This document shows positions 27,093-35,543 of a stretch of DNA of 50,769 nucleotides, piece by piece (the first letter of the stretch is position 1; each line of letters opens with the position of its first letter). The DNA comes from an uncultured Colwellia sp. Lineage in GTDB: Bacteria; Pseudomonadota; Gammaproteobacteria; Enterobacterales; Alteromonadaceae. Where the stretch lies: contig CAJXQM010000019.1 of the NCBI GenBank assembly GCA_913058145.1, forward strand, positions 1 through 50,769. Direction: 5' to 3'. The position numbers and the translations under genes are program-made. The notes beneath the pieces were generated by a model. The model had not been told where the DNA came from, made no database searches, and saw nothing but the letters and a program-made list of their open reading frames with translations.

Positions 27093-29693
27093 TTAACTAT
27101 TGCTAAGCCATTTTTTATGTATTTCGTCCACTACTATAAGTAACAACGCTATACATAAAAGTACCAACCATTGCCACAAAGACACAGGAGATAAATTTAG
27201 TAATTCTTTTAAACCTGGCGTGTACATGGCACCAATGTGAACACTTTGGGCAGCAAGCATACCAAACAGCAAAAATTTATTACCGAAAAAATACTGTTTA
27301 AAAATAGACTGGCTTTCTGAGCGGCTATTTAATACATGGACATTCTCAAACAGTACCATCAACAATAGTGTAATATTTCTTGCTACGTCTTCATCAATAC
27401 CTTGATCAATTTGCCACTTAAATACGCCAAATGCTAATGTTCCCATCACTATAGCGTTAACAACCACCCGCTCAATCATCAAACGATTAAAAATGGGTTC
27501 ACTAGGAAGTCTTGATGGTTTGGTAAGCTCGTTACCTTCAGCGGGTTCAAAAGCCAATGCTACATCTTGTATACCATTGGTCACCAGGTTAAGCCAAAGT
27601 AGCTGCAATGGAAATAATGGTAGTGGCGTGCCAAATAAAAGTGAATAGATCACCAATAATATTTCAGCTGCACCTGTTGATATTAGTAAAAATATCACTT
27701 TACGAATATTGCTGTAAACAATACGACCTTGTTCAATCCCCTTAACAATGGATGAAAAATCGTCATCCGTGATAATAATGTCTGCACTTTCTCTTGCCAC
27801 ATCAGTCCCACGTAAACCCATAGCAATCCCGACATGTGCATGACTTAATGCGGGGGCATCATTAACACCATCCCCAGTTACAGCTACAAAGTCTCCATCG
27901 TGCATCAACTGTTCTATTATCTGTTTCTTTTGATGGGGTGATACCCGAGCAAAAACATTGGTGCTGTGTACACATTCACTAAAATAATGACTGCCCTGTT
28001 TATGGCTTTTTTCTAATTCTTTCCCCGTTACTGCTTGCATGTTAATTATGTTAGCATTGTTATTTGTAATGCCGGCTTGCTCGGCTAGAGCTAATGCTGT
28101 TTTAGGATGGTCACCGGTTATCATTGCCACATTTATACCTGCTCTTTTACAATCAGCAACTGCAGCAATTACTCCGGGTCTTAATGGATCTATCATACCA
28201 ACCATGCCAATAAATGTTAATCCATGCAAGGTTTCCTCAAGTGACTTTGGGGGGCTGTCCAAAATTGTATATGCCAGCCCCAAAACGCGATAGCCTTTGC
28301 CAGCAAGCTGATTCGCTTTAACCTCTATCTCAATAGAAGAACCATCGTCGAGCATCGTCAGTAACGTTTCAACACTGCCTTTAACAAAAAGGTGATATTC
28401 ACCTTCCACCAGATTTAAGGTTGCACAATACGCCTGTTCTGATTCATATGGTATTTGGAGTATTTGAGGGTAACGACTGCGTGCCTCTTTATAGTCAATC
28501 CCATTTTTTTTCGCTAACACTAAAAAAGCAACGTCAACCATATCACCCTGCCCGTGCCAATCTTCTCCTATTTTCTCTAAGTAGGATTCGTTAGCCAATA
28601 TCCCAGCATGAATCATTAGCTTAAGCAGTAAAATATTAGCTTTCCCTGGTTCTACTACCTCCACTACACCGTTTAAGTCTAAACCTTCACCAGTCACATT
28701 ATATTGACTGCCATCTGCCAGTAAAAGTCGCTGAATGGTCATCTCATTAACCGTTAAAGTGCCGGTTTTATCTGATGCAACGTAAGTACAAGAGCCTAAT
28801 GCCTCAACAGCAACTAAGTTTCTAATGATGACTTGCACCTTAGACATTCTTCGCATGCCGATCGCCAATGCAACAGTTATTGCAGCAGGCAGGCCTTCTG
28901 GAATAGCAGAAACCGCCAATGCTACCCCTAGAAAAAATACACTAGCAAGATCATTCCCACGTGCTAAGGTGATAACAAAAATCAAGGTAATTAAAATCAA
29001 AATACCGTAGGTAATACGTAAGGTAAATATTTCAATTCGTAATAATAATGGTGGCTTGGTTTGTTGCTCTTTTACATCCGCGGCAATTTTTCCTATTTCA
29101 GTATTAGCACCTATAGCCATAACGTAACCACTTGCTCTGCCCTTCATCACAACCGTACCAGCATAACAATATTGGTGATTATCACTAAGGCTACTTCCTC
29201 TATTTTGGAGTGATTTATCAGCGGCAATTGACTCACCTGTCAGCATGGATTCATCAACTTGTAAATCTTGACTGGACGATAATTGAATATCTGCGGGCAC
29301 TTTATCGCCAGACACTAATAACACCAAATCACCTAACACTACATCGCTAGTATTAATAATGATTTTTTTGTCATCACGAATCACAGTAGTAGTTGAAGGC
29401 ACCATTTTTTTAAGCGCCTTTGCTGCTTTTTCAGCAGAAAATTCTTGAATAGAGCCTATTGCGGCATTAAGAATAAGTACAACAAGAATAAAAAACGCAT
29501 TAATAGTTTGACCGAGAAGGTAAGATAAAATGGCTGCTGCCAACAATACATAAATAAATGGGCTTTTAAACTGGCGGAAAAAAATTTTAAAAATTCCAGG
29601 TGTAACGGCTTCGGGCAAAATATTAGCACCATACTCAGCTAACTGTTGCTTGGCTTGAATACTCGTTAGATTTTTTAAATATGGCGGCGTCAT
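27093..29693 (-). CDS. P2-type cation-transporting ATPase (Ca2+/Mn2+-like)
   Basis: This 866-aa P-type ATPase has the N-terminal cation-ATPase domain, actuator motif TGES (152-155), the TM4 motif AIPEGLPAA (PEGL 265-268, as in Ca2+ and Na+/K+ type P2 pumps), the phosphorylated D308 in SDKTGTLT, ITGDHPKTA and the hinge GDGVNDAPAL, followed by a C-terminal membrane domain. PEGL excludes heavy-metal (CPC) and Kdp types; Ca2+ or Mn2+ export is the best guess. GAGG lies 6 bases before the ATG. The formate-channel gene is 23 bp upstream, so the two form an operon. Confidence 0.93.
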   Translation of the reverse strand: MTPPYLKNLTSIQAKQQLAEYGANILPEAVTPGIFKIFFRQFKSPFIYVLLAAAILSYLLGQTINAFFILVVLILNAAIGSIQEFSAEKAAKALKKMVPSTTTVIRDDKKIIINTSDVVLGDLVLLVSGDKVPADIQLSSSQDLQVDESMLTGESIAADKSLQNRGSSLSDNHQYCYAGTVVMKGRASGYVMAIGANTEIGKIAADVKEQQTKPPLLLRIEIFTLRITYGILILITLIFVITLARGNDLASVFFLGVALAVSAIPEGLPAAITVALAIGMRRMSKVQVIIRNLVAVEALGSCTYVASDKTGTLTVNEMTIQRLLLADGSQYNVTGEGLDLNGVVEVVEPGKANILLLKLMIHAGILANESYLEKIGEDWHGQGDMVDVAFLVLAKKNGIDYKEARSRYPQILQIPYESEQAYCATLNLVEGEYHLFVKGSVETLLTMLDDGSSIEIEVKANQLAGKGYRVLGLAYTILDSPPKSLEETLHGLTFIGMVGMIDPLRPGVIAAVADCKRAGINVAMITGDHPKTALALAEQAGITNNNANIINMQAVTGKELEKSHKQGSHYFSECVHSTNVFARVSPHQKKQIIEQLMHDGDFVAVTGDGVNDAPALSHAHVGIAMGLRGTDVARESADIIITDDDFSSIVKGIEQGRIVYSNIRKVIFLLISTGAAEILLVIYSLLFGTPLPLFPLQLLWLNLVTNGIQDVALAFEPAEGNELTKPSRLPSEPIFNRLMIERVVVNAIVMGTLAFGVFKWQIDQGIDEDVARNITLLLMVLFENVHVLNSRSESQSIFKQYFFGNKFLLFGMLAAQSVHIGAMYTPGLKELLNLSPVSLWQWLVLLCIALLLIVVDEIHKKWLSNS

Positions 29694-29716
29694 TTCTACC
29701 TCGTTATTTATATTTT

Positions 29717-30568
29717 TTATTCTGAATAATTATTAGCTTTTGCAACTCGTCTATAAATCACATGATAGACCAAACCAACCAACACACTACCACCGACCAA
29801 ATTACCTAAAATTACTGGTACTAAATTACTAGCAAACCCAAGCCAAGAGACTGATTCGGCAACAAAAGACGAATGGCCAAATTTTTTTATAAGCATCGCT
29901 AATGGAATGAAATACATGTTGGCAATGCAATGCTCAAAACCAGCAGCCACAAAGGCTGAAATTGGAAAAACAATGGCAATGGTTTTATCAATAATCGTGC
30001 GACCCGAAAATGCCATCCAAACTGCTAGACAAACCAGCACATTACACAATACACCTCTGAAAAAAGCGGTCCCCATTGGCATACTCGTTTTGGCAATAGC
30101 GATGTTTATGTATTGCTCTGCTATCGCACCATTATTCATTTCGGTATGACCTGAAAGAAAGACTAATAGGGCTAATCCAGCAGCGCCTATAAAATTAGCA
30201 AAGCATACAATTAACCAGTTTTTTAACAGTTCTTCACTAGAAATTTTCCCTGCAGCCCAAGCCATCACCAGTAAATTATTACCGGTGAATAACTCTGCAC
30301 CCGCAACAATTACCAAAATCAGGCCCAGAGAGAATGTCAAACCGCCTAACAATTGGCTGCTAGCAAAACTTAATGTGGCGTCCGATTTAACAATCACAAA
30401 ATACAGCGCACCTAAACCTATAAATGCTCCCGCAAGAACACCTAACATCACCATAGAAAGCAAGGGTAATTTAACTTTTGCTACGCCAATATTATTTACT
30501 CGCTCGGCAATTTGTTTGGGAGAAAAAGCATCAGAACCAAATATTTCAGACATAGTAGCAACCGACAT
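29717..30568 (-). CDS. Formate/nitrite transporter (FNT) family channel
   Basis: The 283-aa product has six predicted membrane helices and FNT features: LGGLTFSLGLILVIVAGAELFTGNNLL, NFIGAAGLALLVF, GVLCNVLVCLAVWMAF and AGFEHCIANMYFIP. The conserved pore histidine is in FEHCIAN. It should carry formate (or nitrite) across the inner membrane. A formate dehydrogenase is encoded divergently next door, so formate is the likely substrate. It shares a promoter region with that gene, containing one palindromic site. Start 30568 (or M6 at 30553) is not settled by a Shine-Dalgarno. Confidence 0.93.
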   Translation of the reverse strand: MSVATMSEIFGSDAFSPKQIAERVNNIGVAKVKLPLLSMVMLGVLAGAFIGLGALYFVIVKSDATLSFASSQLLGGLTFSLGLILVIVAGAELFTGNNLLVMAWAAGKISSEELLKNWLIVCFANFIGAAGLALLVFLSGHTEMNNGAIAEQYINIAIAKTSMPMGTAFFRGVLCNVLVCLAVWMAFSGRTIIDKTIAIVFPISAFVAAGFEHCIANMYFIPLAMLIKKFGHSSFVAESVSWLGFASNLVPVILGNLVGGSVLVGLVYHVIYRRVAKANNYSE

Positions 30569-30645
30569 TCATGGTAGGGTTTGATTGAATAATAAACATA
30601 ATAACAACCAGCCATCTGCTTAAGTATTGATCAGTTAACCATTGA

Positions 30646-30659
30646 CTGATTTTTGTCAG
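30646..30659. promoter_or_regulatory. CTGAY-N4-RTCAG palindrome (site 4), shared divergent promoter
   Basis: CTGATTTTTGTCAG is an exact consensus match lying 78 bp from the FNT start and about 77-98 bp from the formate dehydrogenase start. One bound regulator could serve both directions. Confidence 0.65.
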
Positions 30660-30699
30660 GCAAATAAATATTATGTACATAATGTGATTTATTCATGTC

Positions 30700-30705
30700 T
30701 ATAAT
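30700..30705 (+). promoter_or_regulatory. -10 element of the formate dehydrogenase operon
   Basis: A perfect TATAAT with no good -35 at the right spacing. The implied start site near 30712 puts the palindrome centre (30652.5) at about -60, the spacing of a class I CRP/FNR-type activator. Confidence 0.5.
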
Positions 30706-30735
30706 AAAACTCAAAATATAAAAATATATGTTGAA

Positions 30736-32847
30736 ATGACGAGGCTAGCATTGATCATGGTTGATGACTTAATAAGCACTATTTGCCCCTATTGTGGTGT
30801 TGGATGTGGCATTAATTTAAAAGTGAACGAACTCGGGCAACTTAAAAGTGTAGAGCCTCAGTCTAATCACCCTATAAGCCAAGGAAAGCTTTGCGACAAG
30901 GGGTGGAGTACCGCTTATGCTGTTACCAATAAAAACCGTCTTACTCAGCCATTAAAGCGAATAAAAAATGAGTTTTTTCCGATTAGTTGGGACGAAGCAC
31001 TGTCCACCATTGCAGTAGAGTTAAATCAAATTTTAGACGATAGTGGTCCTAAAAGTATTGGTATAATCAGTAGTGCCAGAGCGACAAATGAAGATAACTA
31101 CGCAGCACAAAAATTTACCCGTACCGTTTTAAAATCCAATAATATTGATCATTGTGCACGTATTTGCCATAGCCCTACCGTTGCTGGTTTAAAACAATCA
31201 CTAGGCTCGGGAGCAATGACCAACAGTGCAAGTGAAATTTTCGACACCGATCTTATTATGGTGTTTGGCGCTGATCCAACAGAAAATCATAGCATATTGG
31301 GCGGTCATATCATGCAGGCCCACCTTAAAGGATGTGAGTTAGTGGTTGTAGATCCTAGAAAAACACGTCTTGCTAAACTTGCTAATATTCATTTACAACT
31401 TAATTTAGGCAGTAATATTGCACTTGTTAATGCCATGTTACACGTTATTATCAAAGAAAAGTGGTACGACGAAAACTTCATTAATGAACGCTGTAATGGC
31501 TTTAAGTATCTTGCTCAACATGTAGCGCAATTAACACCAGTATCGGTTGAGGCAATAACAGGTCTAAAAGCTGTCGATATTTATCAAGCGGCAAAACACT
31601 ATAGCCAAGCAAAACGAGCAATGATTTTTTATGGTATGGGTATCACTCAATACATGAGTGGAACCAATAATGTCATTTCACTCGCTAATCTTGCTCTGAT
31701 TTGTGGCCATATAGGAAAAAACGGGACAGGTGTTAATCCGCTTCGAGGTCAAAATAATGTTCAAGGTGCATGTGATATGGGGTGCCTACCCAATGTTTAC
31801 CCTGGATATCAATCCGTCATTGACACTAATATACAAACAAAATTTTCAAACGCGTGGCAATGTGATCTTGACCCACTAGAAGGGCTTACCTCAATGGGTA
31901 TGACAAAGGCAGCGTTGGCCGGAGATTTACATGCACTGATACTTTTTGGTGAAGATCCTGTTGTAACAGACCCCGATCAGAATCATGTTAAAGCGTCGTT
32001 AAAAAAATTAGATTTATTCGTGGTTGCCGAACTTAGTATGACGGAAACAGCTAAACTTGCTGACATTATATTACCCGCCGCATCATTTGCCGAAAAAGAT
32101 GGAACATTTACCAATTGTGAACGTCGTGTGCAATTAGTTAATCAAGCACTAGAACCCTTAGGCGTGGCTATGGGAGACTGGCAGTGGTTACAAGCCTTAG
32201 CTAAAAAAATGGGTAGTGATCAACTAAATTGGAAAACTAGTGAAGATGTATTTAATGAAATGACCTCATTAAATCCTTCATATGAGGCGATGACTTATCA
32301 AAAACTGGCCAAAAATCATGGATTACAATGGCCATGTAATAACGAAAACCCAACAGGTACTAGACTACTACACGCGAATACTTTTCCGATAGGAAAAGCC
32401 AGGTTAATCAGCGTAAATCATACTGATATTGATGAACCTACCGATGATGAATATCCATTGTCGTTAACAACTAATCGTCTCCATTTTCATTATGGCTGTG
32501 GTTCAATGACTCGTAACTCGCCATTGCTAGAACGAGAAACACCACCAGGAATTTTATTTATTAATCCTGAAAATGCAAATACGTTAAACATAGCTCATCT
32601 TGATGCAATAGGCGTAAAGTCTAGACGCGGATATATAGAAACACGAGCGATAATTACTGGTGATGTGCCAATAGGCTTAGTTAGCATGCCATATCATTTT
32701 AAAGAGGCTCCTTCTAATCAGCTCACAAATACAGCACAAGATCCAGTCACAAAGATGCCAGAATTAAAAGCTTGTGCCGTGTCTGTGATACCGTTACCAA
32801 AAGGAGTCGAGCCTAAGTCCATTCAACAGTTATTGGAGGGTGATTGA
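30736..32847 (+). CDS. Formate dehydrogenase catalytic subunit, molybdopterin type with cysteine
   Basis: The 703-aa protein resembles FdhF-type formate dehydrogenases. An N-terminal [4Fe-4S] site uses C17, C20, C24 and C53. The active-site segment ARICHSPTVAGLKQS has Cys144-His145 where E. coli FdhF has Sec-His. The molybdopterin domains follow, with a molydopterin-dinucleotide-binding C-terminal region from about residue 575. It oxidises formate to CO2 (or the reverse). The next two genes, overlapping by 1 and 11 bp, supply Fe-S and flavin subunits. The start is uncertain: ATG 30736, TTG 30751 (GAGG 6 bases before) or ATG 30757. Confidence 0.92.
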   Translation: MTRLALIMVDDLISTICPYCGVGCGINLKVNELGQLKSVEPQSNHPISQGKLCDKGWSTAYAVTNKNRLTQPLKRIKNEFFPISWDEALSTIAVELNQILDDSGPKSIGIISSARATNEDNYAAQKFTRTVLKSNNIDHCARICHSPTVAGLKQSLGSGAMTNSASEIFDTDLIMVFGADPTENHSILGGHIMQAHLKGCELVVVDPRKTRLAKLANIHLQLNLGSNIALVNAMLHVIIKEKWYDENFINERCNGFKYLAQHVAQLTPVSVEAITGLKAVDIYQAAKHYSQAKRAMIFYGMGITQYMSGTNNVISLANLALICGHIGKNGTGVNPLRGQNNVQGACDMGCLPNVYPGYQSVIDTNIQTKFSNAWQCDLDPLEGLTSMGMTKAALAGDLHALILFGEDPVVTDPDQNHVKASLKKLDLFVVAELSMTETAKLADIILPAASFAEKDGTFTNCERRVQLVNQALEPLGVAMGDWQWLQALAKKMGSDQLNWKTSEDVFNEMTSLNPSYEAMTYQKLAKNHGLQWPCNNENPTGTRLLHANTFPIGKARLISVNHTDIDEPTDDEYPLSLTTNRLHFHYGCGSMTRNSPLLERETPPGILFINPENANTLNIAHLDAIGVKSRRGYIETRAIITGDVPIGLVSMPYHFKEAPSNQLTNTAQDPVTKMPELKACAVSVIPLPKGVEPKSIQQLLEGD

Positions 32848-33887
32848 TGAACATTTATTTACTCGATGATATTAAAAAATTACAGTTACATTTAACTTAT
32901 CAATATCAACTACATCAAATAGTTAAAAATAACCAAGGACAAAGTCATTGGCAGCAGATATCAACTGATCAATTTCCTACTTTGCTACATGAAAAAGCAC
33001 AAACTTCCATTAAAGATTTCTTTTTTGCTCAACAAGAAAATATACTAGTTTTTAACGGGGAATATTTTCAGGAGACATTGCCCTCACCTAACCCTTTTGT
33101 TTTATTTGGCGTACAAAGTTGTGACTTGGTTGCTGTAAATTATCAGGATAAATTTTTTAAAAATGATCCCTATTACCAAGCAAGACGAAAACACTGTTTG
33201 CTTGTTGGTCTAGATTGTATTTCACCCTGTGAACATGGCTTTTGTCCAACGGTTAATGCAGGCCCCGGCGTAAGAAGTCACACCGCTGATTTGATTTTAC
33301 ACCCATTAGTTAATCAGCCTTTAGAAAAACCACAATGGCTACTCATTGAAGGCTCAGAAAAAGGCGCAATGGCAATAAAGCATATGACCATTAAAGGTCA
33401 GCCACTTGAGACAGCACATTGGCATTATCTGACTCAACGTGATTTAACACTTAAAGCCTGCAAGCAAAAATTCTCAGACGATAGTCATATTAATATCGCC
33501 ATTGAAAAAATAAATAACAATAATGTTTCAGCCGTTTTTTGGCAAAAAGTAGCCATTCAATGTATAGGCTGTTCTGGTTGTACTAGCTTATGCCCTACTT
33601 GTTCATGTTATGGAACACGAAGCATAAAATTACCAAATGACAATATTTCACAAGAAAGGTTTTGGGATTCTTGTTTGTATGAAGGTTTTCAAAAAGAAGC
33701 AAGTTTTCATAATCCAACAGCAGAAGCAGGAAAACGTGTTGAACGTTTTTGGCGTCATAAATTTAGTGATGGCATTGCAACAGAATTTGATCGCTATGGT
33801 TGTGTTGGTTGTGGTCGATGTGAACAAACGTGTCCCGGTGTGATTGGTGTACATTCAATAATGAAAAGGATAGCCAATGATGCTTAA
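32847..33887 (+). CDS. Iron-sulfur electron-transfer subunit (AsrA / sulfhydrogenase-beta-like)
   Basis: The 346-aa protein carries two Cys-rich ferredoxin clusters: C-x2-C-x2-C-x3-C-x2-C-x-C at about 239-254 and CVGCGRCEQTCPG at 319-331. It resembles AsrA of anaerobic sulfite reductase and the beta subunit of sulfhydrogenases. Here it follows a formate dehydrogenase and so should move electrons between the molybdenum subunit and the flavin subunit. ATG 32847 overlaps the FdhF stop (TGATG), with GGAGGG upstream. Extra cysteines (CDLVAV, CISPCEHGFC) may bind another cofactor. Confidence 0.85.
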   Translation: MNIYLLDDIKKLQLHLTYQYQLHQIVKNNQGQSHWQQISTDQFPTLLHEKAQTSIKDFFFAQQENILVFNGEYFQETLPSPNPFVLFGVQSCDLVAVNYQDKFFKNDPYYQARRKHCLLVGLDCISPCEHGFCPTVNAGPGVRSHTADLILHPLVNQPLEKPQWLLIEGSEKGAMAIKHMTIKGQPLETAHWHYLTQRDLTLKACKQKFSDDSHINIAIEKINNNNVSAVFWQKVAIQCIGCSGCTSLCPTCSCYGTRSIKLPNDNISQERFWDSCLYEGFQKEASFHNPTAEAGKRVERFWRHKFSDGIATEFDRYGCVGCGRCEQTCPGVIGVHSIMKRIANDA

Positions 33888-34722
33888 TCATATCCCTGAC
33901 TCTATTGAAATTATTGATTATAAAGATGATGGTAAAGATACCCGTCATTACCGTTTTCGACTCTTGAGTAAAACTCATCATTCGCACTGGCATGAGACAC
34001 AAGCAGGCCAATTTTTTATGCTTAATGTACCTGAAGTTGGTGAAGCACCATTTACATTCACTGAGCCACCTAATGAGCAAAATGAATTTAGTGCACTCAT
34101 TCGTAAGATGGCTAGTGTTACTTCCGCTTTATTTGATCTGTCTAAAGGACAAATTGTCGGTGCGCGTGGCCCTTTTGGGCAAGGTTGGCCACACACAATA
34201 TTGAAAGATGAATATATATTAATTGTAGCTGGAGGTTGCGGCCTAGCACCTCTTGTTCATTTAATTAACACCCTAATAGCGACTACCGAAAATAAAAAAA
34301 TCGTTTTGATTTACGGGGCGCGCGATGAACAAAGTCAGATGTTAATTGCACAGCAAAAGCGGTGGCTAAAAACAATAACTATTTATCATACCCTTGATCA
34401 AGTATCTGAGGATTCAAATTTCAATGATGGCTTTAATTTACTAAAAGGGACTCCTTTAGACGTATTACCTCAGGCTCTTTCCTCTTTTAATTCCCTACCG
34501 AGCAAAGTATTACTTTGTGGACCAGAAGTGATGATGAACAGTATTGCCCAAACGAGTATTGGAAGAGGAATTCCTGAGACATCAATTTATTTGTCGTTAG
34601 AACGAAGAATGCACTGTGCGGTTGGTCTTTGTGGCCATTGTTATCTTGGCGATCAATACGTATGTAAACAAGGTCCGACCTTTAGTTGGCAACAACTGCA
34701 ATCTTTTAGGTCAACCGCCTAA
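33877..34722 (+). CDS. FAD/NAD(P)-binding oxidoreductase subunit (AsrB / sulfhydrogenase-gamma-like)
   Basis: This 281-aa ferredoxin-NADP reductase-fold protein has an FAD-binding beta-barrel (AGQFFMLNVP), the NAD(P)-binding motif VAGGCGLAPLVHLI, GPEVMM, and a C-terminal [2Fe-2S] site C247, C252, C255, C263. The layout is that of AsrB, HydG and the PyrK-type electron-transfer subunits. It probably links formate oxidation to NAD(P)+ reduction, directly or with ferredoxin. The ATG overlaps the previous stop by 11 bp; translation is coupled. Confidence 0.88.
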   Translation: MMLNHIPDSIEIIDYKDDGKDTRHYRFRLLSKTHHSHWHETQAGQFFMLNVPEVGEAPFTFTEPPNEQNEFSALIRKMASVTSALFDLSKGQIVGARGPFGQGWPHTILKDEYILIVAGGCGLAPLVHLINTLIATTENKKIVLIYGARDEQSQMLIAQQKRWLKTITIYHTLDQVSEDSNFNDGFNLLKGTPLDVLPQALSSFNSLPSKVLLCGPEVMMNSIAQTSIGRGIPETSIYLSLERRMHCAVGLCGHCYLGDQYVCKQGPTFSWQQLQSFRSTA

Positions 34723-35010
34723 CATTAAAAATGAACTTTTTGTTTTTAACTCGCCTTATAATGTTGCTATGAACAAGATAATAAAATGCTTAGAGCAAAT
34801 CTGTTATGAGTGACATTTGTCAGAAACTAGATCATGGTTAGGTGCTAACATTTCTTTGTAAATAGCAGCTAAGATGAATTTTTTAAAATAACTTATTGAC
34901 TACTATTTTGCAGCAGTACTTAACAAAGCGATATTTGTTTTTTTTATTGCTTAACCACGCCAACGACTGCTTACTCCTTGGCGTCATAATTTATATTTGG
35001 AGATATACTC
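34723..35010. other. Intergenic region before hsp20
   Basis: This gap of just under 300 bp holds the palindromic site at 34810-34823 and little else. No heat-shock (sigma-32) promoter is obvious, so hsp20 may be driven by the regulator of the palindrome. Confidence 0.4.
34810..34823. promoter_or_regulatory. CTGAY-N4-RTCAG palindrome (site 5)
   Basis: GTGACATTTGTCAG, one base from consensus, 187 bp before the hsp20 start and just past the formate dehydrogenase operon. Confidence 0.55.
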
Positions 35011-35475
35011 ATGTCATTATTTAAACACCAGCCTTTAACAACAAGACCCCAATTGCCAGTATTTTCGCAGTTATCACACGAAATTGACCGACTTTTCGGT
35101 AACGGTTACCAGATGAATAACCGACATTCAGATTTACTAGCCGATGTTTGGCAGCCTTCCACAGATATAGAACAACGAGATAATCAATATATTGTCAGAG
35201 CTGATATTCCTGGTGTTGATCCAAAAAACATTAATGTTTCTATGGATAATGGTAATTTAGTAATTGAAGGGAAAAGAGAAAGTAAAGCAGAAGAGAAACA
35301 AGATAACTTCTATCGACTAGAACGCTCTTACGGTAGTTTTTATCGAAGCTTTAATTTACCTAATGCGCAAGATGCTAAAAAAATTGAAGCACATTGCAAC
35401 AATGGTGTGTTAGAAGTTATTGTTCCTAAAGTTGTCGCGGAAAAACATAAGAAAATCGAAGTAAAAGTAGATTAA
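35011..35475 (+). CDS. Small heat-shock protein (Hsp20/alpha-crystallin family)
   Basis: The 154-aa product has a variable N-terminus, then the alpha-crystallin domain: DIEQRDNQYIVRADIPGVDP, VIEGKRESKAEEKQDNFYRLER, SYGSFYRSFNLP and NGVLEVIVPK. It holds unfolding proteins in a refoldable state. GGAG lies 9 bases before the ATG. It is convergent with lon, the two sharing a hairpin between them. The C-terminal IXI motif is not typical, as is common in this subgroup. Confidence 0.94.
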   Translation: MSLFKHQPLTTRPQLPVFSQLSHEIDRLFGNGYQMNNRHSDLLADVWQPSTDIEQRDNQYIVRADIPGVDPKNINVSMDNGNLVIEGKRESKAEEKQDNFYRLERSYGSFYRSFNLPNAQDAKKIEAHCNNGVLEVIVPKVVAEKHKKIEVKVD

Positions 35476-35484
35476 CTACACTAA

Positions 35485-35513
35485 TTATCTGGGCTAAAGA
35501 CGAGCCCAGATAA
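35485..35513. terminator. Shared hairpin between hsp20 and lon
   Basis: TTATCTGGGCT (35485-35495) pairs perfectly with its reverse complement at 35503-35513 across a 7-base loop. It lies between two convergent genes and can serve both, although neither side has a long T-run. Confidence 0.65.
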
Positions 35514-35543
35514 AATAATATTAACATGATTAGTTAACAGGTT

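Noticed and set aside
33648-34204. Overlapping short ORFs inside the formate dehydrogenase electron-transfer genes
   Set aside because: They are frame shadows of two well-recognised genes.
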